DNA of 64,000 nucleotides from positions 1,984,001 through 2,048,000 of the forward strand of contig NZ_QUOV01000001.1 of assembly GCF_003390395.1 (NCBI RefSeq), in the 5' to 3' direction. Of this stretch, positions 30,499 to 38,929 are shown one piece after another. The position numbers were made by a program, and so were the translations under genes. How positions within the stretch are numbered: the first letter of the stretch is position 1; every line of letters begins with the position of its first letter. The DNA comes from Thalassotalea euphylliae. GTDB taxonomy: Bacteria; Pseudomonadota; Gammaproteobacteria; Enterobacterales; Alteromonadaceae. The notes beneath the pieces were generated by a model. It was not told the DNA's origin. It was given only the letters and a program-made list of their open reading frames with translations, and searched no databases.

Positions 30499-31008
30499 CT
30501 ATGCTCCTTGGGGTAACATTCGGCTAAATAACCCTGTAACTAGCATTCGAAGCCAAATAAATATAAAGGCTAACACAACACCTGATGCTAATGCTTCAAC
30601 GGTTAATGGGATCGCTAATTGATAATAACCAAGCACAGTTTCTGCATCTTTAACATTTACATTCGTAAATAAGCTAATGACTTGCTCTATGTAACTGCTG
30701 CTATCAAGCGATGCAATGGTTTCTGTCAGGCTTTGTTTGCGAGTTAACATCTCACTGACCAATTGGCCGGTCTGTTCAATCGCTTGTTTACCACTTGCCA
30801 AGTAATCTTGAATTAACGCTGGAATACTGCCTTGGTAGTTTTGATCTGCTATTTTTTGGTAACCGCTTAAGTGCCACTGAGTTTCACTCAGTTTACCCGC
30901 TAAATATTGTTTATATTGTTGAATAAATTCGGGAAGTTGTACGGCTAAAATAAAACCTAAAGTAAATAAGCAATAGTCCAATGTGGATTTAATAGCAGTG
31001 GTGATCAT
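30499..31008 (-). CDS. DUF2937-family membrane protein
   Basis: Function unknown; 169 residues matching the DUF2937 pattern (YCLFTLGFILAVQLPEFIQQY at the N-terminus). One hydrophobic segment near residues 10-27 and another near 135-158 flank a helical, probably periplasmic region. Its ATG overlaps the stop of the upstream HDOD gene by 4 nt, so the two are translationally coupled and may act together. Confidence 0.78.
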   Translation of the reverse strand: MITTAIKSTLDYCLFTLGFILAVQLPEFIQQYKQYLAGKLSETQWHLSGYQKIADQNYQGSIPALIQDYLASGKQAIEQTGQLVSEMLTRKQSLTETIASLDSSSYIEQVISLFTNVNVKDAETVLGYYQLAIPLTVEALASGVVLAFIFIWLRMLVTGLFSRMLPQGA

Positions 31009-32456
31009 GTGGCTTTTTTATTGGGTGAAATCAAGGTTAGGCACATATTAAGGTGCTGAGTCAGCAAATGAAAGTTGTCTAATTCTGCTTGCTCTATTGT
31101 TGGCTTTTTACGCTGCCCAATAATCATACCTATATTACTTTGTTTTATGTGGACAGCTGCGAGTACCAATTTTGATTTGGCGAAAAGCTTATTAACAGGG
31201 TAGGGAAAGCGAGCGTTACTGTGGTCGCTTTCGTTGTTTACGATCACAGGTTGTTGGGTATACAAAACTCGGTTTAGCAAAGATTTCTGATCTGTCAGTG
31301 AGATTGTTAACGGCTCTTCTACAACTTTGCCAAAGTGGTTAACGGTTTGGCGACAGGTTAATGTTTGTTTTAAATTGGTCAGCAAATAAAACGAGCAGGT
31401 TTCAAAATTTAGTATTCGAGCCAATTGCGTTAGTGCATATTCCAAGTAAAGGCTAGCGTCTTTAGTCGTTAACGTCATGCTGGTGAGATGCTGAATGGTT
31501 TTCAGCAATGCCGCTTCCTTATTGACAACTTCCTCATAAACAAACTGGTTATCATGCGCCAGCTCGGCAGCTGTCGGTAGCTTTTTCACGTATTCTATGA
31601 GTATTTGTGCACCGTACGACTCGAGCAACTTAATCGAGGTTTCGCGGGTTTGTTTAATGCGGTAAAGCAATTGCTGATCAGATATTTTCATTAACTTGGA
31701 TATCTGGCGAATTATTTTGTTGTACTTCACTGCGGTCGGCGGGTTGTGAATATAATGGACCAGCTTGTCGGCGAGGTAGATAACTTGCATCTCTAGAGTG
31801 CGTTGCTCTGGATTATCGAGTGATTTAATCATTAAATCACCTAGTTGCCATCGGCGCGCTAAGCCAATGCTCAATTCATCAAACGACATTCCAATAAGTT
31901 CAATGCATGCTTCTTCGTATTGCTGTTTTGGTACACTGATTAAATGATCTAGCTCTTCTTGAAATTCTTTACCTAGACACCAGAATGCTGTTTCGCCAAT
32001 TCTGCGCAGCATCGCTGCTATGTATACTTCTTCTTGGGTTTCATCGCTGTGATTAGGGAGCATCATTTTAGCAAGTTGTCCGGCAAAGAATGATTGCGCC
32101 ATCAAGCTTTTAATTCTTGTGTAAACTTCAATATCGAGATCTTTATGTTTCAGCAGGCTTTCGATGACCTTAGAGGTCAGGCAAATATTTTTAACGGTTT
32201 GAATGCCAAGGATCACAGTCGCGCGAGAGACTGTGGTGATTTTATTTACCCCGATACGCTGAATGCTGTTGGCAACCTTTAGTAAAGAAGAAGAAAGCAC
32301 TTGATCGTGCAAAATCGCGTTGCTTAATCTCGGTAGGGATGAAACATCATCGTTAGCAAATTTATCGAGTAACAGCGCAGTTGAGGTTAACGCTGGTAAT
32401 TCTCGCTGTGAAATGATTGAAATCCAATGTTCTGAACTGGCTTTTTTTGCTGCCAC
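31005..32456 (-). CDS. HDOD-domain protein with GAF-like C-terminus
   Basis: Predicted signalling protein. The HDOD domain, a non-hydrolytic HD relative, occupies about residues 15-215 (LPALTSTALLLDKFANDD, LSNAILHDQVLSSSLLKVANS, AAMLRRIGETAFW). A GAF-like region follows at about 325-470 (LARILNFETCSFYLL, IVNNESDHSNARFPYP, LVLAAVHIKQSNIGMIIGQR). HDOD proteins commonly link c-di-GMP or stress signals to motility and gene expression; the exact role here is unknown. The start is GTG (GTG GCA GCA AAA). It overlaps the DUF2937 gene by 4 nt. Confidence 0.85.
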   Translation of the reverse strand: MAAKKASSEHWISIISQRELPALTSTALLLDKFANDDVSSLPRLSNAILHDQVLSSSLLKVANSIQRIGVNKITTVSRATVILGIQTVKNICLTSKVIESLLKHKDLDIEVYTRIKSLMAQSFFAGQLAKMMLPNHSDETQEEVYIAAMLRRIGETAFWCLGKEFQEELDHLISVPKQQYEEACIELIGMSFDELSIGLARRWQLGDLMIKSLDNPEQRTLEMQVIYLADKLVHYIHNPPTAVKYNKIIRQISKLMKISDQQLLYRIKQTRETSIKLLESYGAQILIEYVKKLPTAAELAHDNQFVYEEVVNKEAALLKTIQHLTSMTLTTKDASLYLEYALTQLARILNFETCSFYLLTNLKQTLTCRQTVNHFGKVVEEPLTISLTDQKSLLNRVLYTQQPVIVNNESDHSNARFPYPVNKLFAKSKLVLAAVHIKQSNIGMIIGQRKKPTIEQAELDNFHLLTQHLNMCLTLISPNKKAT

Positions 32457-32548
32457 ACCACCACCAAAAACAAGCTAAGTTTTTGTTTAATATGAGCTAC
32501 GTTTACTAAAGATGACAGACAAAAGAACAATTTACAAACAATAAGACT

Positions 32549-32571
32549 AAAAAGCGGGCAAGAATGCCCGC
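32549..32571 (-). terminator. Intrinsic terminator after queC
   Basis: On the minus strand, stem GCGGGCA / TGCCCGC with loop TTCT is followed by five T, 32 bp beyond the queC stop. Confidence 0.9.
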
Positions 32572-32602
32572 GTTATTTACGTCGTAGTTAGCTCTAGGGG
32601 AT

Positions 32603-33268
32603 TCAAGCTGTAACTTCGTAAGTCAATGGATCCGTTGCGTTATTATCACGAAAGGCTTCTAAACGCTCTTGGCAAGCACCGCATTTTCCACAAGCGTGTT
32701 CACGACCGTTGTAGCAGGTCCATGTTTGGCTGTAGTCTAGGCCCATCGCTATGCCGTCAGTTAAAATAGCCGTTTTGCTAACACTTAAATAAGGGCTGTA
32801 AATTTCAACGGCTTCGTAATTGGCAATTTGGCAAACATCATTCATTTTCTCAACAAACTCTGGGCGACAGTCAGGGTAGATAGCGTGATCGCCAGAGTGT
32901 GCGCCGTAATAAACCTTTGAAGCACCAACTGAAACAGCGTAACCCACAGCGAGTGACAGTAAAATCATATTACGGTTCGGCACAACGGTAGATTTCATGC
33001 TTTCTTCTTCGTAATGGCCTTCGGGTATCTCGATATCATCGGTTAGTGACGAACCCGCCAATAACTGATTAATCGCTGAAATATCAATAACCTTATGCGG
33101 TACATTTAATGATTTACATACAGCTGCTGCACAATCAATTTCTTTAACGTGGCGTTGACCGTAATCAAACGTTAGTGGGTATACTTCCATACCATCTTTA
33201 ATTGCGCGATTCAGTACTGTGTATGAATCCATGCCGCCGGAATAGATAACGACAACTTTTTCAGTCAT
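32603..33268 (-). CDS. queC: 7-cyano-7-deazaguanine (preQ0) synthase
   Basis: ATP-dependent conversion of 7-carboxy-7-deazaguanine plus ammonia to preQ0 in queuosine synthesis. 221 residues with the PP-loop YSGGMDSYT (near 9) and the zinc site near the C-terminus: [19 protein letters not shown], four cysteines. It is divergent from queE, whose product is its substrate, with a 69-bp intergenic region that probably carries both promoters. No preQ1 riboswitch was recognised. Confidence 0.96.
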   Translation of the reverse strand: MTEKVVVIYSGGMDSYTVLNRAIKDGMEVYPLTFDYGQRHVKEIDCAAAVCKSLNVPHKVIDISAINQLLAGSSLTDDIEIPEGHYEEESMKSTVVPNRNMILLSLAVGYAVSVGASKVYYGAHSGDHAIYPDCRPEFVEKMNDVCQIANYEAVEIYSPYLSVSKTAILTDGIAMGLDYSQTWTCYNGREHACGKCGACQERLEAFRDNNATDPLTYEVTA

Positions 33269-33337
33269 TTATTACTTCTCTTGAGGTATAATCGATAATG
33301 CGTTGAATTTTACTTGATCTACTTCTTTAGCGAAAGC

Positions 33338-34039
33338 ATGACAACTGATATAACACCTACCGACAATACCATTTTGTATAAAATTAATGAGATCTTTGAA
33401 ACCCTGCAAGGTGAGGGTTCTTTTACGGGTCAGCCTTCTATATTTATCCGTTTACAAGGGTGTCCTGTCGGCTGTTCTTGGTGTGATACCAAGCACACTT
33501 GGGAAACCAAGCCTGAATTAGCCATTCCCGTTAACGATTTATTAGCGAAAAGCGAAGAGTCTGAGCACTGGAGCGAGTTGTCAGTTGATGGCATCGCTGA
33601 ATTGTTTGTTGAGCAAAATTACCAAGCAAAACATGTGGTAATCACTGGTGGTGAGCCTTGTATGTTCGATTTGAAGCCACTTTGTGCAACGCTCGAAAGC
33701 CGTGGTTACAGCACACAAATTGAAACCTCTGGCACCTTTGAAATTAATACCACTGAAAAGTGCTGGGTAACAGTATCACCGAAAGTGAATATGCGAGGTG
33801 GCTACAAAGTATTATCGCAGGCGATGCAGCGCGCTAATGAAATCAAACATCCAGTGGCCACTGAACAACATGTTGATGATTTAAAAGCATTATTGGCAGA
33901 GCACCAAGTCACAGATAAACAAGTTTACTTACAACCAATAAGCCAAAAACAGCGGGCAACTGAACTCGCAATTAATACTTGTATTGAAAATAACTGGCGC
34001 TTGTCAGTGCAAGTACACAAATATATAGGTATTGAGTAG
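33338..34039 (+). CDS. queE: 7-carboxy-7-deazaguanine synthase (radical SAM)
   Basis: Radical-SAM ring contraction of 6-carboxytetrahydropterin to CDG in queuosine synthesis. The family start INEIFETLQGEGSFTG is followed by the cluster motif GCPVGCSWCDTKHTW (C-x3-C-x2-C) and VITGGEPCMFDL. The ATG at 33338 was chosen over an in-frame TTG at 33314; neither has a strong ribosome site, and the former gives 233 residues. Its 3' side is followed directly by an 18-bp tandem repeat. Confidence 0.94.
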   Translation: MTTDITPTDNTILYKINEIFETLQGEGSFTGQPSIFIRLQGCPVGCSWCDTKHTWETKPELAIPVNDLLAKSEESEHWSELSVDGIAELFVEQNYQAKHVVITGGEPCMFDLKPLCATLESRGYSTQIETSGTFEINTTEKCWVTVSPKVNMRGGYKVLSQAMQRANEIKHPVATEQHVDDLKALLAEHQVTDKQVYLQPISQKQRATELAINTCIENNWRLSVQVHKYIGIE

Positions 34040-34049
34040 TTTTAAATTA

Positions 34050-34133
34050 GAGCATAGCCACAAGCCAGAGCATAGCCACAAGCCAGAGCATAGCCACAAG
34101 CCAGAGCATAGCCACAAGCCAGAGCATAGCCAC
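34050..34133 (+). repeat. 18-bp tandem repeat, 4.7 copies
   Basis: Identical units of GAGCATAGCCACAAGCCA at 34050, 34068, 34086 and 34104, plus a 12-bp partial unit at 34122. It fills the gap between the convergent queE and pdsS genes. Perfect identity suggests recent expansion. Confidence 0.95.
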
Positions 34134-34182
34134 CAAATCCTAGCGACAACAATAGCCGCTTTATACATTACAGCCTATCCGT

Positions 34183-36441
34183 TTATTCAGTTAGCGGTAT
34201 TTCGATATTAATTTGCACGCCATTAGGGTCAAAACAGTTTTGCGCACTGATTTGTCCCTGATGGTATTCGCAAATTAACCGAGCGATAAAAAGCCCAAGC
34301 CCCAAATGTGGCTGTGAATTTGGCGATGGTTTTGAATTTGACGATGGCTGTGATGATTGCAAACTAGATTCACTGTTTACTAAAGCTTCTTCCCTTAGCG
34401 ATACCATGGAATTAAACAAACGATTTTCCATCGTTTCTGGCAATAACTCACCATTGTTTTTCACCGTTAAAATCAGATTTTTCTTTACCGTGATCAGCAT
34501 TATTTCTACTTGTGCGTCACAGCTAAACTCAACGGCATTGGTCACTATTTTCTCTAACATTTGCGCGAAGTGTTCAGGCGAACCTAGCACATTTGCTTTT
34601 TGATTCGGGGCCTGAAAGTTAAAAGTCGTTTCAGGGTGAATTTGCTTAAAACCGCTTATACAACTGGCAATAACCTCATAGGCATTAAAGGATTGCTTTT
34701 CGGTACGTTGTAGCAGTTGTTCAACGCGTGTAGCTTCTGTCATGCTGGTAATAATGTGATTTAGCCTGTGCACGCCAGATTCTGCACGCTCAATATAGGC
34801 TTTGGCGTTTTCAGGAATAGGGTACATAGACAAGTTTTCTATTGAGGTTCGCACTACGGCAATGGGTGTGCGAAGCTCGTGTGATAAACGCGAAGATAAG
34901 TTTTCCAAATATTGATTGTATTGAGTTAATCGCGATACCGCCGTGGAAAAACTTCGTGATAGATCGCCAATTTCGTCATTACCTTTTAGTGCCGGTAGGT
35001 CTTCTTTCACTCGCCCGTGCTCGTCTATTGCCACTTCTGCGTGATTACGTAGCTGACGAATCCGATTAGAAATACGAGACGCAAAAAAGAAAAAACTAAT
35101 GGTACCAACCAGTAAAATGGCGAGAATTGACGTAAATAATTGCTCTAACGCTTTATTTCTCAGGGTTTTAATGCCATTTGTGGTTTCTTCAACAATCACG
35201 GCCCCTTGCACTTGTTCGTCTATATAAATAGGGTAGGCAGCAGAGAGGATCACCGCTTGTTTGTCGGTACTTAATCGCCATTGGCTATGTACTTCACCTG
35301 ATAACGCTTGCTCGATATGCTCGCCAGCTAAGTGACTTTCATCGTAAAGCTGGTCGTAAAAATCTTGCGTTGGTTTGGTCAGCACCTTGTAATAAAGCGG
35401 ATGTAACAGATTCGTTTGCAGCCAATGCCACCATGTTGGCCAAATGCCCGAGTTGGCATTAGTTGACGCGGTTGAGCGCCAAACACCACTTGCGCTATTA
35501 ATATCACCAGCGCTCGCCAGTACCCGTTGGTGTTTATCTATTACCCAAATACTGGACTGGGTATAGCTCATGCCTTTCACAATACGCTCTATTTCTGGCG
35601 AAGGAACGAGAATAGTGCCTAGTTGCTCAGGATCGGAGGTATTAGCCGAGCCGACTAAACTCGTTGCCTTACTGCTTGTCGCATCAACATCGGCAAAACT
35701 AAAACCTATTTTATTACCGACATAGTCAAGCGGTAGGCGCAGTTCAACGTTATAGCCTGTGTTATTTGGCTGCCATACCCCCTGAATATAGTTAATCGGC
35801 TGTGGGCGACTTGCTTGATTATCTAGCTGAAAAGACTCTATCCAGCCTGCATTTTTATTGCTGACAATATATTGCTGATGCTCACCATTAGGGGCGGTAA
35901 GACTCAGCGTTAAATGATCATTGAGATAAATCGACCGTGCATTGTTGCCTCGAAAAATAAGTTTATCGTCAACAACATTAAAAAATAGGTACAAGTACTT
36001 GTCGTATTTGCCGACGGCAGCATTAAAGCGAAGGCTAACAGCTTGATTGGGCTCTTGCCAGATAATGTTTGAGTCTTCGTAAAAGTGCGCCTTACCTTCA
36101 AAGTCAGGCCAGTCGTTGTAGCGACCATCTAATTGAATGGGCTGGCGAATTTGAAAGCCGTATAGATCTTTACCTTTTTCGACACTGGCTAAGAAAGACG
36201 CTTGGTTGTCGAACAGATTCGGGCGATCGTGCAGTGTTGTTGCTAGCGCCCTAGCTGTCCCAACAATAGTCTGTTCTTGACCATAGCGTAGGTATTTTTC
36301 CATCTCCCAAACATATTGATAGCCAAACCATGGAATGGTGAAGAGAAAACTAGAGAGGATCACTAACTTGGTTCTTAAGCCAATGCGGATAAAGCCTTTG
36401 TTGGCAGAAATAGTGTTTGCGCGGCTAGGCAATGTAATCAA
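34183..36441 (-). CDS. pdsS: Sortase-system sensor histidine kinase PdsS
   Basis: Membrane sensor kinase recognised as the proteobacterial dedicated sortase system kinase from architecture and neighbours. TM1 is about 24-44 and TM2 about 434-454. The periplasmic part starts with a CBM9-like beta-sandwich (about 100-245: LDGRYNDWPDF, YLYLFFNVVDDK, LNDHLTLSL). A HAMP follows, then HisKA with SHELRTP (His521) and an ATPase domain with KIVTNAVEF, VKNNGELLP and LGLGLFIARL. Between the last two boxes lies a low-complexity Ser/Gln/Pro/Asn insert. The start is TTG, 2 nt after the pdsR stop with GAGG upstream; no in-frame ATG occurs before the sensor. Confidence 0.85.
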   Translation of the reverse strand: MITLPSRANTISANKGFIRIGLRTKLVILSSFLFTIPWFGYQYVWEMEKYLRYGQEQTIVGTARALATTLHDRPNLFDNQASFLASVEKGKDLYGFQIRQPIQLDGRYNDWPDFEGKAHFYEDSNIIWQEPNQAVSLRFNAAVGKYDKYLYLFFNVVDDKLIFRGNNARSIYLNDHLTLSLTAPNGEHQQYIVSNKNAGWIESFQLDNQASRPQPINYIQGVWQPNNTGYNVELRLPLDYVGNKIGFSFADVDATSSKATSLVGSANTSDPEQLGTILVPSPEIERIVKGMSYTQSSIWVIDKHQRVLASAGDINSASGVWRSTASTNANSGIWPTWWHWLQTNLLHPLYYKVLTKPTQDFYDQLYDESHLAGEHIEQALSGEVHSQWRLSTDKQAVILSAAYPIYIDEQVQGAVIVEETTNGIKTLRNKALEQLFTSILAILLVGTISFFFFASRISNRIRQLRNHAEVAIDEHGRVKEDLPALKGNDEIGDLSRSFSTAVSRLTQYNQYLENLSSRLSHELRTPIAVVRTSIENLSMYPIPENAKAYIERAESGVHRLNHIITSMTEATRVEQLLQRTEKQSFNAYEVIASCISGFKQIHPETTFNFQAPNQKANVLGSPEHFAQMLEKIVTNAVEFSCDAQVEIMLITVKKNLILTVKNNGELLPETMENRLFNSMVSLREEALVNSESSLQSSQPSSNSKPSPNSQPHLGLGLFIARLICEYHQGQISAQNCFDPNGVQINIEIPLTE

Positions 36442-36443
36442 AA

Positions 36444-37169
36444 CTATGCCTCGTTGCTAACTGATGAGGCGTTTTGCTCTGCATCATTCCAGCGATAGCC
36501 CATACCATAGACGGTTTCGATACAGTTAAAGTTCGCTTGAATTTTACTGAATTTTTTACGAATACGTTTGATATGAGAAGTAATGGTGCTGTCATCAACA
36601 AAAATTTGCGAATCTTGCATAAGTTGCTGCCGGTTTTTCACATGCCCTGGCGATTTTGCCAGCGCAAACACCATCCAGAATTCGGTAACGGTAAGCTCTA
36701 CGTATTGGTTATGCCACTCAATTGTCATTTTTTGGCTGTCGATCACTAATGGCCCGCGTTCAATTAAGTTCTCTTGTTCTACTGGTTTATTCTGCGCATC
36801 TTGACGGCGAAAAAGTGCAGCAATACGAGCAGTTAAATGGGGTAGGCTTATGTCTTTGGTTAAGTAGTCGTCTGCCCCAATGCGCAGACCCGAAACAGTA
36901 TCGACATCATTGTCACGCGCGGTCAAAAAGATAATAGGTAACGTAGAAGACTTGGCTCTAAGCCATTGGCAAAGTTCAAAGCCTGCATCGTATTCGTCGT
37001 GCAATCCAATATCTAGAATCACTAAGTTAGGAAGGCGAACGGTAAAAGCTGCTTCTGCGCTTTGACGATTAGCAAAACTTTGCACTTGATACCCTTGATG
37101 GCGCAATACGTCGGCATAATTTTCACGAATGGCGTCGTCATCTTCTACTATTGCTATGCGTTTACTCAT
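36444..37169 (-). CDS. pdsR: Sortase-system response regulator PdsR (OmpR type)
   Basis: DNA-binding response regulator paired with PdsS. Receiver: VEDDDAIRENY (acidic pocket), VILDIGL (phospho-acceptor Asp near 54), LTARD and the switch lysine in YLTKD. The winged-helix output (about 135-230) includes LTVTEFWMVFAL and DDSTITSHIKRIRKKF, of the OmpR/PhoB family. It precedes pdsS with a 2-nt gap and is divergent from pdsO. The phased repeats in that divergent gap are the obvious candidate binding site. Confidence 0.88.
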   Translation of the reverse strand: MSKRIAIVEDDDAIRENYADVLRHQGYQVQSFANRQSAEAAFTVRLPNLVILDIGLHDEYDAGFELCQWLRAKSSTLPIIFLTARDNDVDTVSGLRIGADDYLTKDISLPHLTARIAALFRRQDAQNKPVEQENLIERGPLVIDSQKMTIEWHNQYVELTVTEFWMVFALAKSPGHVKNRQQLMQDSQIFVDDSTITSHIKRIRKKFSKIQANFNCIETVYGMGYRWNDAEQNASSVSNEA

Positions 37170-37270
37170 GTCGCTTACTTCATTTACTCGATTATCGATG
37201 GCTTTGAGCCGCTTTCTTAATGGCGTTCACTATATCCTAATTTATTGTCAGCTGGGCACTTTTGGCGAAA

Positions 37271-37339
37271 TTGCCAGAATGTTGCCACATTTGCTCGCTA
37301 ACTTGCCATTTTTGTCGCCCGATTTGGTCGCTTTTGCTG
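37271..37339. promoter_or_regulatory. Helically phased TTGCCA-type repeats upstream of pdsO
   Basis: Exact TTGCCA at 37271, 37282 and 37303, with related hexamers TTGCTC (37291), TTGTCG (37312), TTGGTC (37324) and TTGCTG (37334). Start-to-start steps are 11, 9, 12, 9, 12 and 10, averaging one DNA turn. A TAATAAT sequence follows at about 37345, 70 bp before the pdsO start. OmpR-family regulators bind direct repeats with such spacing, so this is a likely PdsR array (inference). Confidence 0.5.
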
Positions 37340-37413
37340 TGTTTAATAATCATCAAGTTCCCAAACAACTTATTTAAACAGAACATAAGACCAAAAGGTA
37401 AAAGGATAACAAG

Positions 37414-38181
37414 ATGAAAAAACTTATTTTAACGTCAGCAATCTTAACGAGCTTAGTATTAACACCTATGGCGCAAGCTGGTTCTCATGTTGAAGGCATA
37501 AGCGATAGCACTCTTACCGATGACACTTTTTCTGATGAGAGTAAAGAAGAACTAGGCTTCGGTGCTGGTGCGATTTTAGGTGGTATTTTCGGTGGTCCAG
37601 CGGGTGCGATGATCACAGGCCTTGCGGGTACCTTTTTAATGAAAACCCTCAATGGTGAAGAAGATATTGTTGAACTAACCAAAGCTAACAAAGCACAAGC
37701 GAAAAACTTCGAAATGCAGTTAGCGAGCCTTAAAAGCCAGATGCAAGACGCAGAATTTCAGCACCAACAAGAGCTGTTAGCGTTCGAGCAGTCGCAAGCA
37801 AAAGCCAGTGCTTTGCAGGCGAGTAATTTAATGATGAGCTTACAGTTCAATACAGGCTCAAGCGATATCCCAAGCTACTACGCTGAGCAAGTGAACGCGC
37901 TGGCTAGTATCCTCAACAGTAACCAAGACTTAACCATTGATTTGTCTGGTTACACTGACTTGCTCGGCAGTAGTAAACGCAACCAAGCATTATCGCTCGC
38001 TCGTGCGGAAAGCGTGAAAACCGCTTTAGTTAACCAAGGTGTTGGCGCGCATCGAATCAATACGACTGGCTATGGCGAGAATCACCCCGTAGTCGCCAAC
38101 GCCCAACAAGAATCTAGCTTTTATGATCGCCGTGTGATGATCAGCGTTCAGCAAAGTGATAAGCAAATGGCAAAAAACTAA
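37414..38181 (+). CDS. pdsO: Sortase-system OmpA-family protein PdsO
   Basis: Secreted envelope protein of unknown function, recognised as PdsO by its form and by its place beside pdsS-pdsR. A signal peptide of 22 residues ends AQA-GS. Residues 48-75 form a glycine zipper (GAGAILGGIFGGPAGAMITG, in part), followed by a helical coiled-coil-like stretch (about 88-135) and an OmpA_C peptidoglycan-binding domain (LQFNTGSSDIPSYY, LSGYTDLLGSSKRN, RAESVKTAL, GYGENHPV). AAAGGA precedes the ATG. In other marine proteobacteria the sortase and its single target usually lie nearby; neither is present here. Confidence 0.85.
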   Translation: MKKLILTSAILTSLVLTPMAQAGSHVEGISDSTLTDDTFSDESKEELGFGAGAILGGIFGGPAGAMITGLAGTFLMKTLNGEEDIVELTKANKAQAKNFEMQLASLKSQMQDAEFQHQQELLAFEQSQAKASALQASNLMMSLQFNTGSSDIPSYYAEQVNALASILNSNQDLTIDLSGYTDLLGSSKRNQALSLARAESVKTALVNQGVGAHRINTTGYGENHPVVANAQQESSFYDRRVMISVQQSDKQMAKN

Positions 38182-38198
38182 TAATGAACGGAACAATT

Positions 38199-38206
38199 AA
38201 GGAGGG
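38199..38206 (+). promoter_or_regulatory. Orphan strong Shine-Dalgarno after pdsO
   Basis: AAGGAGGG starts 18 nt after the pdsO stop, but no ATG, GTG or TTG follows in range and the next stretch is AT-rich with no gene. The pdsO terminator comes 69 bp later. This looks like the leftover ribosome site of a deleted downstream gene. Confidence 0.5.
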
Positions 38207-38274
38207 TTTACACACAAGAGATTTATAAAATTTCAGGATATAGCTAACTAAACTGTTTTAATCAAACAAAGTAA

Positions 38275-38308
38275 CCAGAGCACGAGTTGTTGTGCTCTGG
38301 TCTTTTTT
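38275..38308 (+). terminator. Intrinsic terminator downstream of pdsO
   Basis: Perfect 9-bp stem CCAGAGCAC / GTGCTCTGG with loop GAGTTGTT, then TCTTTTTT. It lies 94 bp after the pdsO stop. Confidence 0.92.
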
Positions 38309-38433
38309 AATAAAGCGCACCGTATTTTGGTATTAAGTTGCTAGCTAAACGATAAAACAGCAACAACTGCAATAGTTCTAGTGCCATAGCTAACACTCTT
38401 AAAGGCGATCGAGTATAGTTAGGCAGTATCAGC

Positions 38434-38913
38434 ATGTTGCATAAGCGATTTATTATGGCAATGAGTTACAGCACAAATTCCATCGACATTTCACAGTTTC
38501 GCCAACATGGTATTGTCAATCTTGAAATTCCGTCTGAGCGAGTCGTTGTTTATCATGCGCACGGCCCATTTAACAAAGAGCTGGCTCAAGCCTTGGTAAA
38601 GTTAGAGCAGCAGGTATGCCCTGTGTTCAAAGCTAAATGGGGTTACTGGGCTGATCTATGTGTGTTTAGTGAATCTTGTTTAGTATTGGAAGAGGCGATT
38701 GAATATTATCAAGATTACTTAAAATCATTTAAAGCAGAAGGGTTGTCGCCTATTGCCTCTGCTTTTATCTATTCGCCAGAAGTAGAAGGTCGATCACTCG
38801 CCGAAAATATTTACCAGCAGCTATATCAGTTTGCAGGCGTTAAATACGCTGGCTTCTCTAATTTTGATGATGGGTTAAACTGGGTCAACAATGAGTTATT
38901 GCTCAAACAATAA
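38434..38913 (+). CDS. Conserved-looking protein of unknown function
   Basis: Not recognised. Up to 159 residues, mixed alpha/beta with no signal peptide or membrane span. The pattern VVYHAHGPFNKELAQALVKLEQ followed by WADLCVF and a C-terminal GFSNFDDGLNWVN (quoted in parts) recalls STAS-like single-domain proteins, but this is only an impression. ATGs at 38434, 38455 and 38461 are in frame; the first has a weak AGG upstream. It is convergent with dinG, and its stop codon sits inside a perfect 13-bp inverted repeat. Confidence 0.65.
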   Translation: MLHKRFIMAMSYSTNSIDISQFRQHGIVNLEIPSERVVVYHAHGPFNKELAQALVKLEQQVCPVFKAKWGYWADLCVFSESCLVLEEAIEYYQDYLKSFKAEGLSPIASAFIYSPEVEGRSLAENIYQQLYQFAGVKYAGFSNFDDGLNWVNNELLLKQ

Positions 38914-38920
38914 CTCATTG
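38889..38920. terminator. Perfect 13-bp inverted repeat over a stop codon
   Basis: CAATGAGTTATTG / CAATAACTCATTG with loop CTCAAA, including the TAA of the upstream gene, followed 5 nt later by TTTTT. It is AT-rich, so weaker than a typical terminator, but it lies between two convergent genes and probably serves as one. Confidence 0.5.
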
Positions 38921-38929
38921 CTGCAATTT

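Noticed and set aside
33269..33337. preQ1 riboswitch in the queC-queE gap
   Set aside because: The gap is 69 bp and holds no recognisable H-type pseudoknot with an A-rich tail.
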